64,000 nucleotides of DNA from Rhodospirillales bacterium URHD0017 (GTDB lineage Bacteria; Pseudomonadota; Alphaproteobacteria; Reyranellales; Reyranellaceae): positions 15,581 to 79,580 of the forward strand of contig FODP01000006.1 in assembly GCA_900110395.1 (NCBI GenBank), read 5' to 3'. Shown here one piece after another: positions 17,035-25,078 of the stretch. The translations under genes were made by a program, and so were the position numbers. The notes below the pieces were generated by a model. The model was not told where the DNA came from and did not search any database. It saw only the letters and a list, made by a program, of their open reading frames with translations. Each line of letters starts with the position of its first letter. Positions within the stretch are counted from its first letter, which is position 1.

Positions 17035-18723
17035 ATGAAGCGGAGCACACGCCTGTTCAGTGAAGTCTTTGCGCGGCGCCGGGCCGTGATCGGCACCGCG
17101 GCATTGGGCACCGTTCTCGGATTGGCGGCGCAGGCCGTCCACGCGCAGACCGGCGGCAAGCCCGCCGGCGGGGCGCGTCCGCCAGCGCCCCTGCCGCTCG
17201 GCCCCCTCTTCAATCCGCTGGACTACGGAGCGGTGGCCGACGGCACGACTGACAACACCGCCGCCTTCGCCGCCATGATGAGCGCCGTCTACGCGACCAA
17301 GGGGGGCACGATCTGGCTGCCGCCGACCGGTGGGTCGAGGTTCGGACGCGGCGCCGGCACGTTCCACTTCTCCGGCGGTCCGGGCGGTACGGCGAATGCC
17401 TGGACCATCGACCCCGGACGGCTGGGCGACAACTCGGGAACGATCCGGGTCGAGCTCAACGGAAACTGGTTCAGCTACTTGGGCAGCGGCTGGTTCCTGC
17501 AGATCAAATCGAACATAGCCGGCCCGAACAACGTTCGAGGCCAAGGCAAGAACATCATCATCAACGGCGGTCGCGGCAACGTCCTCGGCAGCCCGGCCGG
17601 CCAGGGTGGCGTGCTCTGGCAGGACCAGGTCCAGGGCTGGTACGAAAGCTTCCAGTGCAGCGGCTTCACCAGGGGCACCGGACATCAGCTGGAGGTGACC
17701 AACACCGATACCGCCCTATCCTGCTGTGAGACGAATACGTGGCAGAACCTGTGGTCAACCAGCAACCTCGTCGGCTTTTACGGCAAGGCGCCGCTGGAAC
17801 GTGGCGTGCCGCAACAGTCGGCGAGCTTCGAGGGCAATGTCTTCACCAACCTAGTCGCCGAGACGGCCGAACTCAGCGACGCCTGCCTGTTCAAGCTGGA
17901 AGGCGCGTGGGCGTCCTCGGTGCTCCAGCAGGTCGGCGGATTCTATGGCCACACCGGCACGAAGGGCTGCGTCGGCTTCATCCTCGATGGATACTTCGAG
18001 GGGGTCACGATCCTCAGCCCGCGCATCGACTCCTACGGTTCGATGACATCGAGCCACGCCACCGACTGGACATTCGGCAAGCAGTACACCAAGGACCCAC
18101 ACGGCTTCCCGACGATCGTATCGCCGACCTTCACCAGGCTGCCGGAGAACTACTGGCAGAAGCTGAACGTTGTTGGCTTCGGCTGTGCGATGATGCCGGC
18201 GTGGTACGAGAAGGAATTCGTCACCCGCGCCCTCTACGTCGGAGCCCACGCCCATACGCCGGCCGCCGGATCGCTCGTCGCCGACATCGGCACCCTTTCA
18301 GGCGGAACGATGTGGTCGCTGGACCATGCCGGCAGCACGAAGTTCAGGAGTCTGCTCGTGAACAACGCCAACGGCGAAGGGCTCGGCTATGCGACCGGCG
18401 TTGGGGTTGGCGGCATGGCTGTCCAGGCGACCTCGAAGGCCACGCGCGTGACGCTGAACAAGCTCAGCGGCTTCATCACGATGAACAATGCGGCTCTGGC
18501 CGCGGGAGCGAAGGTGAGCTTCGCCGTTTCGAACGCGACCGTCGCGGCGACGGACGTTCCGGTCGTCGTCGTGGCGCGCGGCGGCACGGCGAACGGCTAC
18601 AGAGCGGAGGTCACCGCCGTGGAGGACAGGGGCTTCACCATCACGGTCGAGAACCTCACCGACCGATCGCTATCGGAGCAACCGGTTATCTCGTTCAGCG
18701 TGCTCAAGGGCGCCGCGAACTGA
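17035..18723 (+). CDS. exported pectate-lyase-fold (right-handed beta-helix) protein
   Basis: The 562-residue product has an N-terminal ARRRAVIGTAALGTVLGLAA segment, a possible Tat or Sec signal, cleaved near VHAQT. The next domain begins NPLDYGAVADGTTDNTAAFA, the hallmark start of pectate-lyase-superfamily beta-helices, with many Asn/Gly-rich turns after it. The last roughly 120 residues are Val/Ala/Thr-rich beta structure (LNKLSGFITMNNAALAAGAK). Such proteins in polysaccharide loci are often lyases or hydrolases that trim the polymer, or surface attachment proteins. Catalytic residues cannot be assigned. ATGGAGG upstream supports the ATG at 17035. Confidence 0.82.
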   Translation: MKRSTRLFSEVFARRRAVIGTAALGTVLGLAAQAVHAQTGGKPAGGARPPAPLPLGPLFNPLDYGAVADGTTDNTAAFAAMMSAVYATKGGTIWLPPTGGSRFGRGAGTFHFSGGPGGTANAWTIDPGRLGDNSGTIRVELNGNWFSYLGSGWFLQIKSNIAGPNNVRGQGKNIIINGGRGNVLGSPAGQGGVLWQDQVQGWYESFQCSGFTRGTGHQLEVTNTDTALSCCETNTWQNLWSTSNLVGFYGKAPLERGVPQQSASFEGNVFTNLVAETAELSDACLFKLEGAWASSVLQQVGGFYGHTGTKGCVGFILDGYFEGVTILSPRIDSYGSMTSSHATDWTFGKQYTKDPHGFPTIVSPTFTRLPENYWQKLNVVGFGCAMMPAWYEKEFVTRALYVGAHAHTPAAGSLVADIGTLSGGTMWSLDHAGSTKFRSLLVNNANGEGLGYATGVGVGGMAVQATSKATRVTLNKLSGFITMNNAALAAGAKVSFAVSNATVAATDVPVVVVARGGTANGYRAEVTAVEDRGFTITVENLTDRSLSEQPVISFSVLKGAAN

Positions 18724-18787
18724 CGCCATCCGGCGCCGGGTGGTCCAGGCTCCAGCTGGTCCAGACCGTAACTCTTGCCAACCAAAG

Positions 18788-18886
18788 CACGGCCACCGCT
18801 CCACAGGGCACACGCTCATGCCCGACTTCTCGCTCAGCTCCCAAGAGCGCGACGCGCTCGTCGCCTACATCTTGAGCCTGCGCTAG
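18788..18886 (+). pseudogene. C-terminal remnant of a cytochrome c-like gene
   Basis: The 331-bp stretch 18724-19054 has no intact gene. Within it, one frame reads HGHRSTGHTLMPDFSLSSQE then RDALVAYILSLR and a TAG stop. This is the typical end of a class I cytochrome c (MP.F.LS..E...LVAYI.SL, including the distal Met). No CxxCH haem motif precedes it in any frame. A weak 7-bp hairpin (19024-19030 with 19041-19047) lies just beyond the minus-strand operon end. Confidence 0.6.
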
Positions 18887-19054
18887 TGCTGCCGCCCACC
18901 GCCTGGATGCCGGCGAGGACAAATGCAGCCAACGGCGCGCGACCCGGCGATCCATCACCAGGCTGGCGGTGTTGCCGCCGAGAACGAGGTGTCGCGCCAA
19001 TGTCGGCCTGGGGCACGTTCGGCCCTCAGGCGAAGTCTCACCTGAGGCCACATT

Positions 19055-19540
19055 CTAGTTCAGCAACGCATCGCGGAGGCGCGACAGGAACGGACGTGGC
19101 GCGTAGGGTGGTATGGATTCCACGACGACCTCGGGGTGCGCCAGCGCCGCGGCGATGGCGGAGGGCAGTTCCTCCTCCGTCATGGCGATGTGGACTCCCC
19201 GCTTGTGCTGGAGCCACCGCGCCGTCTGGAGCTGATGATCCGACGTGTGCTCACCGAGCGAGGCCAGGCGGGGAAACAGAACGATCGGGCGCGCCCGCTC
19301 TGCTGCGAGCAGGAAACTGCCGGTCCCCGCGTGGGCAATCAGAAGCCGGCTCCGATCGACCATCGCGGCGAATTCGTCGGGGGGCAAGAAGCGCATCCAC
19401 TGCATGTGCTTGGGCTCGTAGACTCCCCTGTCGCCGATCTGGGCGATCACTTCCTCCTCGCGATGGACGCCCGCCCACCCGTCGACGACCCGGACCAACC
19501 GGTCGAAGGGAAGCATGGTCCCTATGGTCAGAAGGATCAC
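19055..19540 (-). CDS. PssE-like glycosyltransferase subunit (Alg13-like)
   Basis: The 161-residue product starts at GTG 19540, overlapping the stop of the upstream gene (GTGA). It reads VILLTIGTMLPFDRLVRVVD, YEPKHMQWMRFLPPDEFAAM and LIAHAGTGSFLLAAERARPI, the nucleotide-sugar-binding C-domain of the Alg13/PssE group. With the PssD-like partner it should form a two-subunit GT-B enzyme adding the second sugar to the lipid-linked intermediate, as in rhizobial exopolysaccharide synthesis. It is the last gene of the assembly operon. Confidence 0.85.
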   Translation of the reverse strand: MILLTIGTMLPFDRLVRVVDGWAGVHREEEVIAQIGDRGVYEPKHMQWMRFLPPDEFAAMVDRSRLLIAHAGTGSFLLAAERARPIVLFPRLASLGEHTSDHQLQTARWLQHKRGVHIAMTEEELPSAIAAALAHPEVVVESIPPYAPRPFLSRLRDALLN

Positions 19541-20055
19541 AGCACGGCCCCCCAGTAGTCGGGACCACGTCGGGTCTTCAAGGCGGGCCATTGGGTCAAC
19601 CAGACATCGGCGACGTAGCGCGCCAGCGAGCCCGACATCGACAATTCCTCGACGTTGGCGATCTGATCGATCCAGATGGTCTTGGCCTTGACGAGCAGCT
19701 TCGCCAGCGCCAGCGCAAACAGGGCCGGCGCCGATCCCGTCGTGATGACCACGTCGGGCCGCTCTTTCAGGACGACCCGGACGAGCTGAGGGATCAGCAC
19801 GACGATGGCCCAGCGGTCGTGCCGGGAGACGTCGCGCATGACATAGAAACGATGGCCGCTCACCTGGCTGGCGTAGCTCGTGTGAACGCTGACGAAGGCG
19901 ACATCCAGCCCGGCAAAGATCGGATAGAGGCGACACAGATCCGCCCAGTGGCCGCCGCCCGATGCGACCGCAAGGATTCGTTTCGCCCGGGTTGCGCCTT
20001 TCCCAGAACGATCTTGATCGGCAATGGCCTGAGGCGGGGCGTCGGGGATACTCAT
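19537..20055 (-). CDS. PssD-like glycosyltransferase subunit (Alg14-like)
   Basis: The 172-residue product has the Alg14/PssD signature RILAVASGGGHWADLCRLYP, YVMRDVSRHDRW, RPDVVITTGSAPALFALALA and KAKTIWIDQIANVEELSMSG. This subunit anchors the Alg13-like catalytic half at the membrane. Stop and start codons overlap with both neighbours (GTGA downstream, ATGA upstream), consistent with equal production of the two subunits. Confidence 0.88.
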   Translation of the reverse strand: MSIPDAPPQAIADQDRSGKGATRAKRILAVASGGGHWADLCRLYPIFAGLDVAFVSVHTSYASQVSGHRFYVMRDVSRHDRWAIVVLIPQLVRVVLKERPDVVITTGSAPALFALALAKLLVKAKTIWIDQIANVEELSMSGSLARYVADVWLTQWPALKTRRGPDYWGAVL

Positions 20056-21137
20056 CGCGGAACATCCTCGACCGGAGCGGCCTTGCGCAGTCCTGTCATG
20101 TCGGACAATGCGCGCTCACAGACCGACACGCAGTTCGACCAATCGTAGTCGCGCCGCAATCGCGCTCCGGCAAGCCCGGCCCTGTTCTTCAACGACGAGC
20201 GGTCCTGGCTGAGGATGAAATCCGCCGCCTTGCGGTCAGCGTCCGGATGGCCGACCACATGCCCGCAATACGATCGCGTTATGTGCCGAGCACCAGGCAG
20301 GTCCAGACAAATCGGGAAGACGTCGCAGCCAATGCTCTCCAGCACGATCAGCGGAAGGGCGTCGAGCTCCGAGAGATGGACCAGCACATCCGCCTGGGAC
20401 AGCTCGCCGAGCAGGACCGGCCCCGGCATCGGGCCGAGAAAGGCCACGTCGCCTTGCAGGTTCCTCTCGGAAATCAGCGATTCGAGCTCCTGCCGGGTCT
20501 GCTCGTCGCTGGGGCCGATCAGCCGCGCCGAGAACGCCAATCCCGCCCGCTTGAGGATGGCGCACACCTCGATGAAGAGGAACGAGCCCTTGCCACGCGA
20601 CAGCCGGGCCGCATGGACGAGCCGGACGGGAGGGGCACCGCCTGCGGGCGGCCCGACGCGCGACGGGGCCAGCGCTTTCGGCAGGAAGGTGAGGATCGTG
20701 CACTTGCTGGACGATGCCGGCAGAACGAGTTCCTCCATCTGGCTGTCCGACAGCAGGGCAATTCCATTCGCCGTCGACAGGAGCCTGAGCCCGACGAAAT
20801 GCAGGACCGGATTCCTGATCGACGCCAGGCTTCGCCCGACGTGCGGGGTCACTAGGACGCGGTAGCCAAGCAGACGGCAAACGACCAGCACCACCAGGTC
20901 GGGAAAGCTGGAATACTGAAGCCAGACACAATCCCAGTCCGCGTTCCGCCTGCGGACCAGCGCTCCCATGCATGCCGCGAGCCTGGGCAGCGTCTTGGGC
21001 CGCAGGTAGGCCGCGTCGGAGAAGATGTGCTCGACCCTGTGCCTGCCGATGCTGGTCAGCGCCTCTTCGGCACGCACGCAGAATTGCTCCACCCCACCTT
21101 GGACGCTTCGGCTTCCCCCGACCAGCAGGACGTTCAT
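20052..21137 (-). CDS. glycosyltransferase family 4 (GT-B)
   Basis: The 361-residue product begins MNVLLVGGSRSVQGGVEQFC and has the C-terminal GT4 features VRLVHAARLSRGKGSFLFIE, FLGPMPGPVLLGELSQADVL and VHLSELDALPLIVLESIGC, including the E..G..P.V-like donor-binding helix in altered form. It probably transfers a sugar from an NDP donor to the repeat unit on the cytosolic face. ATG 21137 is chosen over ATG 21170 because it starts the Rossmann strand and overlaps the previous stop (ATGA). Confidence 0.88.
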   Translation of the reverse strand: MNVLLVGGSRSVQGGVEQFCVRAEEALTSIGRHRVEHIFSDAAYLRPKTLPRLAACMGALVRRRNADWDCVWLQYSSFPDLVVLVVCRLLGYRVLVTPHVGRSLASIRNPVLHFVGLRLLSTANGIALLSDSQMEELVLPASSSKCTILTFLPKALAPSRVGPPAGGAPPVRLVHAARLSRGKGSFLFIEVCAILKRAGLAFSARLIGPSDEQTRQELESLISERNLQGDVAFLGPMPGPVLLGELSQADVLVHLSELDALPLIVLESIGCDVFPICLDLPGARHITRSYCGHVVGHPDADRKAADFILSQDRSSLKNRAGLAGARLRRDYDWSNCVSVCERALSDMTGLRKAAPVEDVPR

Positions 21138-22396
21138 GGGCTTCCTTTCGATTGACGGACGAGGATGCACAATGCGCTCAGCGGCACGACCCAGACGAAG
21201 TTCGCCCGGTCCAGCAGAGACGTTTCCGTCAGGTTATGCAGCCAGAAGAAGGTGAAGATGGCGCCGAGAAACCACCGCATGTGCGGGCGGATCTCGCGCG
21301 TGAAAAGAAGGTACATCGGGTGGGCGACCAGAGCCGCCACCGCAATCGCCAGGCCGACGGCGCCGGTCTGCACCAGGAGGTCGAGATAGCCGTTGTGGCC
21401 GACGTTCAAGGTCGAATACCAGGCCTTTCCAAGGGCATTCACCGGGCTGGCATTGCCGATGGCCCAGAAGGAGCCGTAACCAGAGCCCAGCAGCAGGTGG
21501 TCCTCGGCGTACTCAACCAGCATCTCCCAGATCTGGGTGCGCCCGGTCAGCGCCCTCGGGTCCTCGAGAAAGGCAAGCACGTCGGGAAGGTAATCCTCGA
21601 GCTCGAAGAGGGCGACGAGGACGAGCCCGAGCGCCCAGATCGACAGCACCTTGCGCACAACGGGATATCGGTAACCGTAGCCGAACAGGAGCGCCGCAGC
21701 GGCCGCGACGCCGACGACGCCGTTCGAGGTTTTCGATCCCGTGAAGAACAGGAATCCGACGGACAGGGCGAGGAAGACGGCGGCGACCGCACGGCGGCGG
21801 CCCGCGAACAACAGGTGCAGGAAATACAATGCGGCGAGCGCACCGAACGCGCCGGCCGCGTTCCGGTGCAGGTGAATGCCGCGCCACGCGCCTCCGGCGG
21901 CCTCGAACTCGAGATCGGCCGGCGGATGGACGGCCTGCGGCAAAGCCGCCATTGCCGCCCAGTCCGCCATCAGGACAAGCGCGAAGCACAGGCCGATGAT
22001 GGATATGACGCTGGCATCGTCCATCATGCTGACCGAGTAGACGATGCCGAGAACGACGACGCTCGTGAAAGCGATCCGCCGAAACGAAGCGCCCGGGTCG
22101 ATCGCCCAGGCGACGCTCAACCAGCACCACAGCAGCAGGACGACGAGAGCGATCGGCACGTTGAACAGCTCACTCGCCCCCCGGGTGATCAACAGGGTGA
22201 GAACGATCGACAGGAACATCACCGAGAAGCCGACTTGGCGTATCGTATCGCCGCCGTCATCCGGCGCGCCTGTTGCCTCGCCGCCGCCCACGATGGCTGG
22301 TGAATAGAAAAGGAAAGAGGCGAGAATGAACAAAAAGAAAAGGACCCGCGGTAGGACGCTGGCTGCACGGCTTTCCGGAAAGACGGAGACGGTCAT
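21134..22396 (-). CDS. O-antigen ligase/polymerase-type membrane protein (Wzy-like)
   Basis: The 420-residue product has 10-12 hydrophobic segments and the large periplasmic loop of the Wzy/WaaL family with LTGRTQIWEMLVEYAEDHLL, LGSGYGSFW and LNVGHNGYLDLLVQTGAVGL, the conserved H.. YL pattern. It should polymerise repeat units in the periplasm. The ATG at 22396 overlaps the flippase stop (ATGA), and its own stop overlaps the GT4 start. Confidence 0.88.
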   Translation of the reverse strand: MTVSVFPESRAASVLPRVLFFLFILASFLFYSPAIVGGGEATGAPDDGGDTIRQVGFSVMFLSIVLTLLITRGASELFNVPIALVVLLLWCWLSVAWAIDPGASFRRIAFTSVVVLGIVYSVSMMDDASVISIIGLCFALVLMADWAAMAALPQAVHPPADLEFEAAGGAWRGIHLHRNAAGAFGALAALYFLHLLFAGRRRAVAAVFLALSVGFLFFTGSKTSNGVVGVAAAAALLFGYGYRYPVVRKVLSIWALGLVLVALFELEDYLPDVLAFLEDPRALTGRTQIWEMLVEYAEDHLLLGSGYGSFWAIGNASPVNALGKAWYSTLNVGHNGYLDLLVQTGAVGLAIAVAALVAHPMYLLFTREIRPHMRWFLGAIFTFFWLHNLTETSLLDRANFVWVVPLSALCILVRQSKGSP

Positions 22397-23781
22397 TTCG
22401 CGGTCGCGCGTGCCGCAGCAGCGCCTCGGCTCTGATGGCATTGTCTCGGCGAGGCGCCGCGCACGACGGCCGTCGGGCCGATGCCGGTTAACCTGGCGTC
22501 CCATGACTGGGACGTTCCCGCCTGAGCGTCCCGCGCGACCGGCCAGCGACGGGCCTGTCGCCAGATCCAGCCGGCGATCACCAGTTCGCCGGCGAGGATG
22601 CCGGCGATCGACCACAGCGGGCCGTCAACGATGACCAGGACCAAGACGGCGGTGATGGAGACTCCCGAAGATAGGATGCTTGCGATGGCGAGTGGGCGAA
22701 AGGCGCCCGCCGCCTGCAACAGCGTTCCTTCCGGCGTGCGCAATACGCGGATGGCGGCGACGGCCAGCCACAAGGCGGCACCGGTGACCACGACCGGCCC
22801 GCTGTAATGGGACGAGAACAGCGCGTCGGGCGCATAGAGCACCAGGAGCGCGACAGCGAGGGCCGTTGCCAGCCATGCCAGGATCAGGATGAGACGGAGG
22901 AACCGGCGCGAGTTCTTCACCAGGTCGATCCGGTCGTCGGCGATCTGGCGTGCCATGCGGCCCCGCTCGTAGTCGGTGAGCGTATTCATGGCGACCCCAA
23001 CCGGCCGAATGAACAGCGCGGTGGCTGCGATCGGCGCGAAGCCCAGCGGCCCATAGATCAGTGTGACGATATAGACGTGGGCGTTGGCCGTGGCCTCGGT
23101 CGTCAGCACGCCGAGAAAGGCCCAGCCGGCGTGCCGGCGCCAGATCCGCGCATAGAGTGCCAGGTGGCGCCCCCGGACATGGATGAACTGCTGGGCAAGA
23201 TAGCCGCGACCGAACGGGAAAATGCCGGCGAGCGCGCCCGCCAGCAACGTTGCGCAGGCGATGTCGAGGCCGACGTGGCGGTCCAGGAGTGCCATTGCGA
23301 TGCCCACCAGGACAATGACCGAATAGACGATATCGGACGCCGTGGTCTTGAGTTCCCGGCCAGTCGCGTAGGCATGGGATCGCGCAAACCACCGGATCAG
23401 GGCGACCGCGGCATAAGCCGCGAAAAGCCCAGCCTCCGTCAGCGACACGCCGAGCGTACATGCCAGGGCGAAGAAAATCGCGGCGGCGACGCAGGCCGCG
23501 GCCAGGTTCGTCGCGAACAGGCAGCCGCCCAGTTTCCGGCGTGACGTAGGATCCTCGTCCGCCAGCACGACCGGCAGTACCGCGCCGAACAACGCACTCG
23601 AAATGCCCAGGCTGAACTGCGACGCCGTCAGCAAAAACGAGAACGTGCCGAAGGTGGCCGGATCGACGAAGCGCAGAAGAACGAGGGACAGTGCGAACTG
23701 CGAGACGGCGGCACCCACCGGGCCGATCGTCACGAGCAAGTAGCGTCCCAGATCCCCGGCGAGGCCTTTCATGTCCTTCAT
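22393..23781 (-). CDS. polysaccharide flippase (Wzx/MATE-like)
   Basis: The 462-residue product has 12 or more hydrophobic segments and begins GRYLLVTIGPVGAAVSQFAL with FVDPATFGTFSFLLTASQFS, the typical start of oligosaccharide flippases. It moves lipid-linked repeat units across the inner membrane. The last 40 residues are polar and Arg/Ala-rich, unlike a membrane protein. It follows the GT2 gene by 16 bp and overlaps the Wzy-like gene. Confidence 0.86.
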   Translation of the reverse strand: MKDMKGLAGDLGRYLLVTIGPVGAAVSQFALSLVLLRFVDPATFGTFSFLLTASQFSLGISSALFGAVLPVVLADEDPTSRRKLGGCLFATNLAAACVAAAIFFALACTLGVSLTEAGLFAAYAAVALIRWFARSHAYATGRELKTTASDIVYSVIVLVGIAMALLDRHVGLDIACATLLAGALAGIFPFGRGYLAQQFIHVRGRHLALYARIWRRHAGWAFLGVLTTEATANAHVYIVTLIYGPLGFAPIAATALFIRPVGVAMNTLTDYERGRMARQIADDRIDLVKNSRRFLRLILILAWLATALAVALLVLYAPDALFSSHYSGPVVVTGAALWLAVAAIRVLRTPEGTLLQAAGAFRPLAIASILSSGVSITAVLVLVIVDGPLWSIAGILAGELVIAGWIWRQARRWPVARDAQAGTSQSWDARLTGIGPTAVVRGASPRQCHQSRGAAAARATAK

Positions 23782-23797
23782 CGGCCTGGTCTTCCGG

Positions 23798-24811
23798 TCA
23801 GCCGTCGTGGCTGGTTTGGCCCGTCCTCATCCGCCCATCATAGGCACGCGCCGAGAAGGCCCGGCGGAGGGTGCCTGCGGAGGACCCGCGCAGCCGAAAG
23901 GCGAACTCTTCGGTGCGGGGGTGAACCAGACGGGCCAGGAACACGGCCAGATGAAAGGGGCCGATCGCTCCGCCAAGGTAAGCCTCGACAATCATGGCAA
24001 AGGCACGCAGCGGCGCGTCACGCCGCAATTCGGGGGCGATCTTGGCCCGCAAGGCGAGAAACGCCCGGCGCGAGATGGTCGGCTTCCACGTCTCGAGCGT
24101 GGCCAGCGAATCGTGCGGGCGCGGCGTGCTGCTGCGACCCGTCGTCTCGCGGTCCTCAACGACACAAAGGACCTCGGGCAGCATGATGAACTGCACGCCC
24201 CGGCCCTGCAGGCGCATGTACAGGTCCCAATCCTCATGCTGACGCATGCCCGGGCGATAGAGGACCTCGCGCGCCATCCTGGCGGAGAACAGCACCGTGG
24301 GCTGGGCGATGTAACCACCGTCGGCGAAAAGATAGTCGGCCACGTTCTCGTCGGCCCCGATCGCGCGGCGCGGGCGCACGATCGTTTCCTGGCGGCGTCG
24401 CACCTCGGCGGGCGAGTAGACGAGCACCCTCTCGGGATCGCCGCTTCGTTCGGCCGCCTCGACCTGCCGCTCCAGCTTGGACGGCAGCCAGACATCGTCG
24501 CTGTCGAGCAGCGCCACGTACTTGCCGGCGGCGTGCCGGATGGCGGCGTTTCGCGCACTGGCCGGCCCCTGGTTCACCGGCAGCGACACGACGCGGACCG
24601 GCATCGGAAACGGCCGGCTCGCGACCACGTGGACGGTATCGTCCGTCGAGCAGTCGTCGGCAACGATCACCTCGACGGCCGGATAGGTCTGCCGCGCCAC
24701 GCTCTCGAGGGCGCGCAACACAGAATCCTTCCGGTTGAAAGTCGGGATGATCACGCTGACGAGCGGAGTTTCCTGACTGTCGACTCGGCTGGATGTACCT
24801 GGTTCGACCAT
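23798..24811 (-). CDS. glycosyltransferase family 2
   Basis: The 337-residue product has the GT-A motifs PLVSVIIPTFNRKDSVLRAL, VEVIVADDCSTDDT, GPASARNAAIRHAAGKYVAL and LLDSDDVWLP (DxD-like), and MRQHEDWDLYMRL (ED acceptor region). It lacks membrane segments and should add one sugar on the cytosolic face. As first gene of the six-gene assembly operon, it is read from the divergent spacer 24812-25078. Confidence 0.92.
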   Translation of the reverse strand: MVEPGTSSRVDSQETPLVSVIIPTFNRKDSVLRALESVARQTYPAVEVIVADDCSTDDTVHVVASRPFPMPVRVVSLPVNQGPASARNAAIRHAAGKYVALLDSDDVWLPSKLERQVEAAERSGDPERVLVYSPAEVRRRQETIVRPRRAIGADENVADYLFADGGYIAQPTVLFSARMAREVLYRPGMRQHEDWDLYMRLQGRGVQFIMLPEVLCVVEDRETTGRSSTPRPHDSLATLETWKPTISRRAFLALRAKIAPELRRDAPLRAFAMIVEAYLGGAIGPFHLAVFLARLVHPRTEEFAFRLRGSSAGTLRRAFSARAYDGRMRTGQTSHDG

Positions 24812-24879
24812 GGAGGCAGCTTGCCTTCGCGCGTCCTGCCGGCGGCGTGACCTTTTCGTAACATGCTCCGGCCGAAATT

Positions 24880-24897
24880 GACGAAAAGATAAGAAAA
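24880..24897. promoter_or_regulatory. GACGAAAAGATAAGAAAA motif in divergent spacer
   Basis: Between the divergent GT2 and Wzc-like genes, 24880-24892 is identical over 13 nt to 14065-14077, and 24888-24897 is GATAAGAAAA, identical to 14185-14194. A TTGACG hexamer at 24878-24883 overlaps it. A related CATAAGAAAA lies at 13034-13043 beside the epimerase stop. A shared regulator of the cluster is the simplest reading. Confidence 0.5.
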
Positions 24898-25078
24898 GAA
24901 AACAAAATCAACGGAGTAAGCAAAAACAACCGCACCACGGCCCGTTGCTGCGCTTCCTAGGCAGTCCCGGCGCGCTGTCTTAACATCGGCGCGACGAGCC
25001 GCCGGATCGTCTGCGCGGCATCCGCGAGCGCGCGGCGCGCCAGGCGATCGCGACGACGTCCCAACCCGAGGTCAAGCA

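Noticed and set aside
18775..20148. 457-aa plus-strand frame over the PssD/PssE genes
   Set aside because: Arg/Pro-rich translation without motifs; two overlapping minus-strand genes with clear Alg13/Alg14 motifs explain the stretch.
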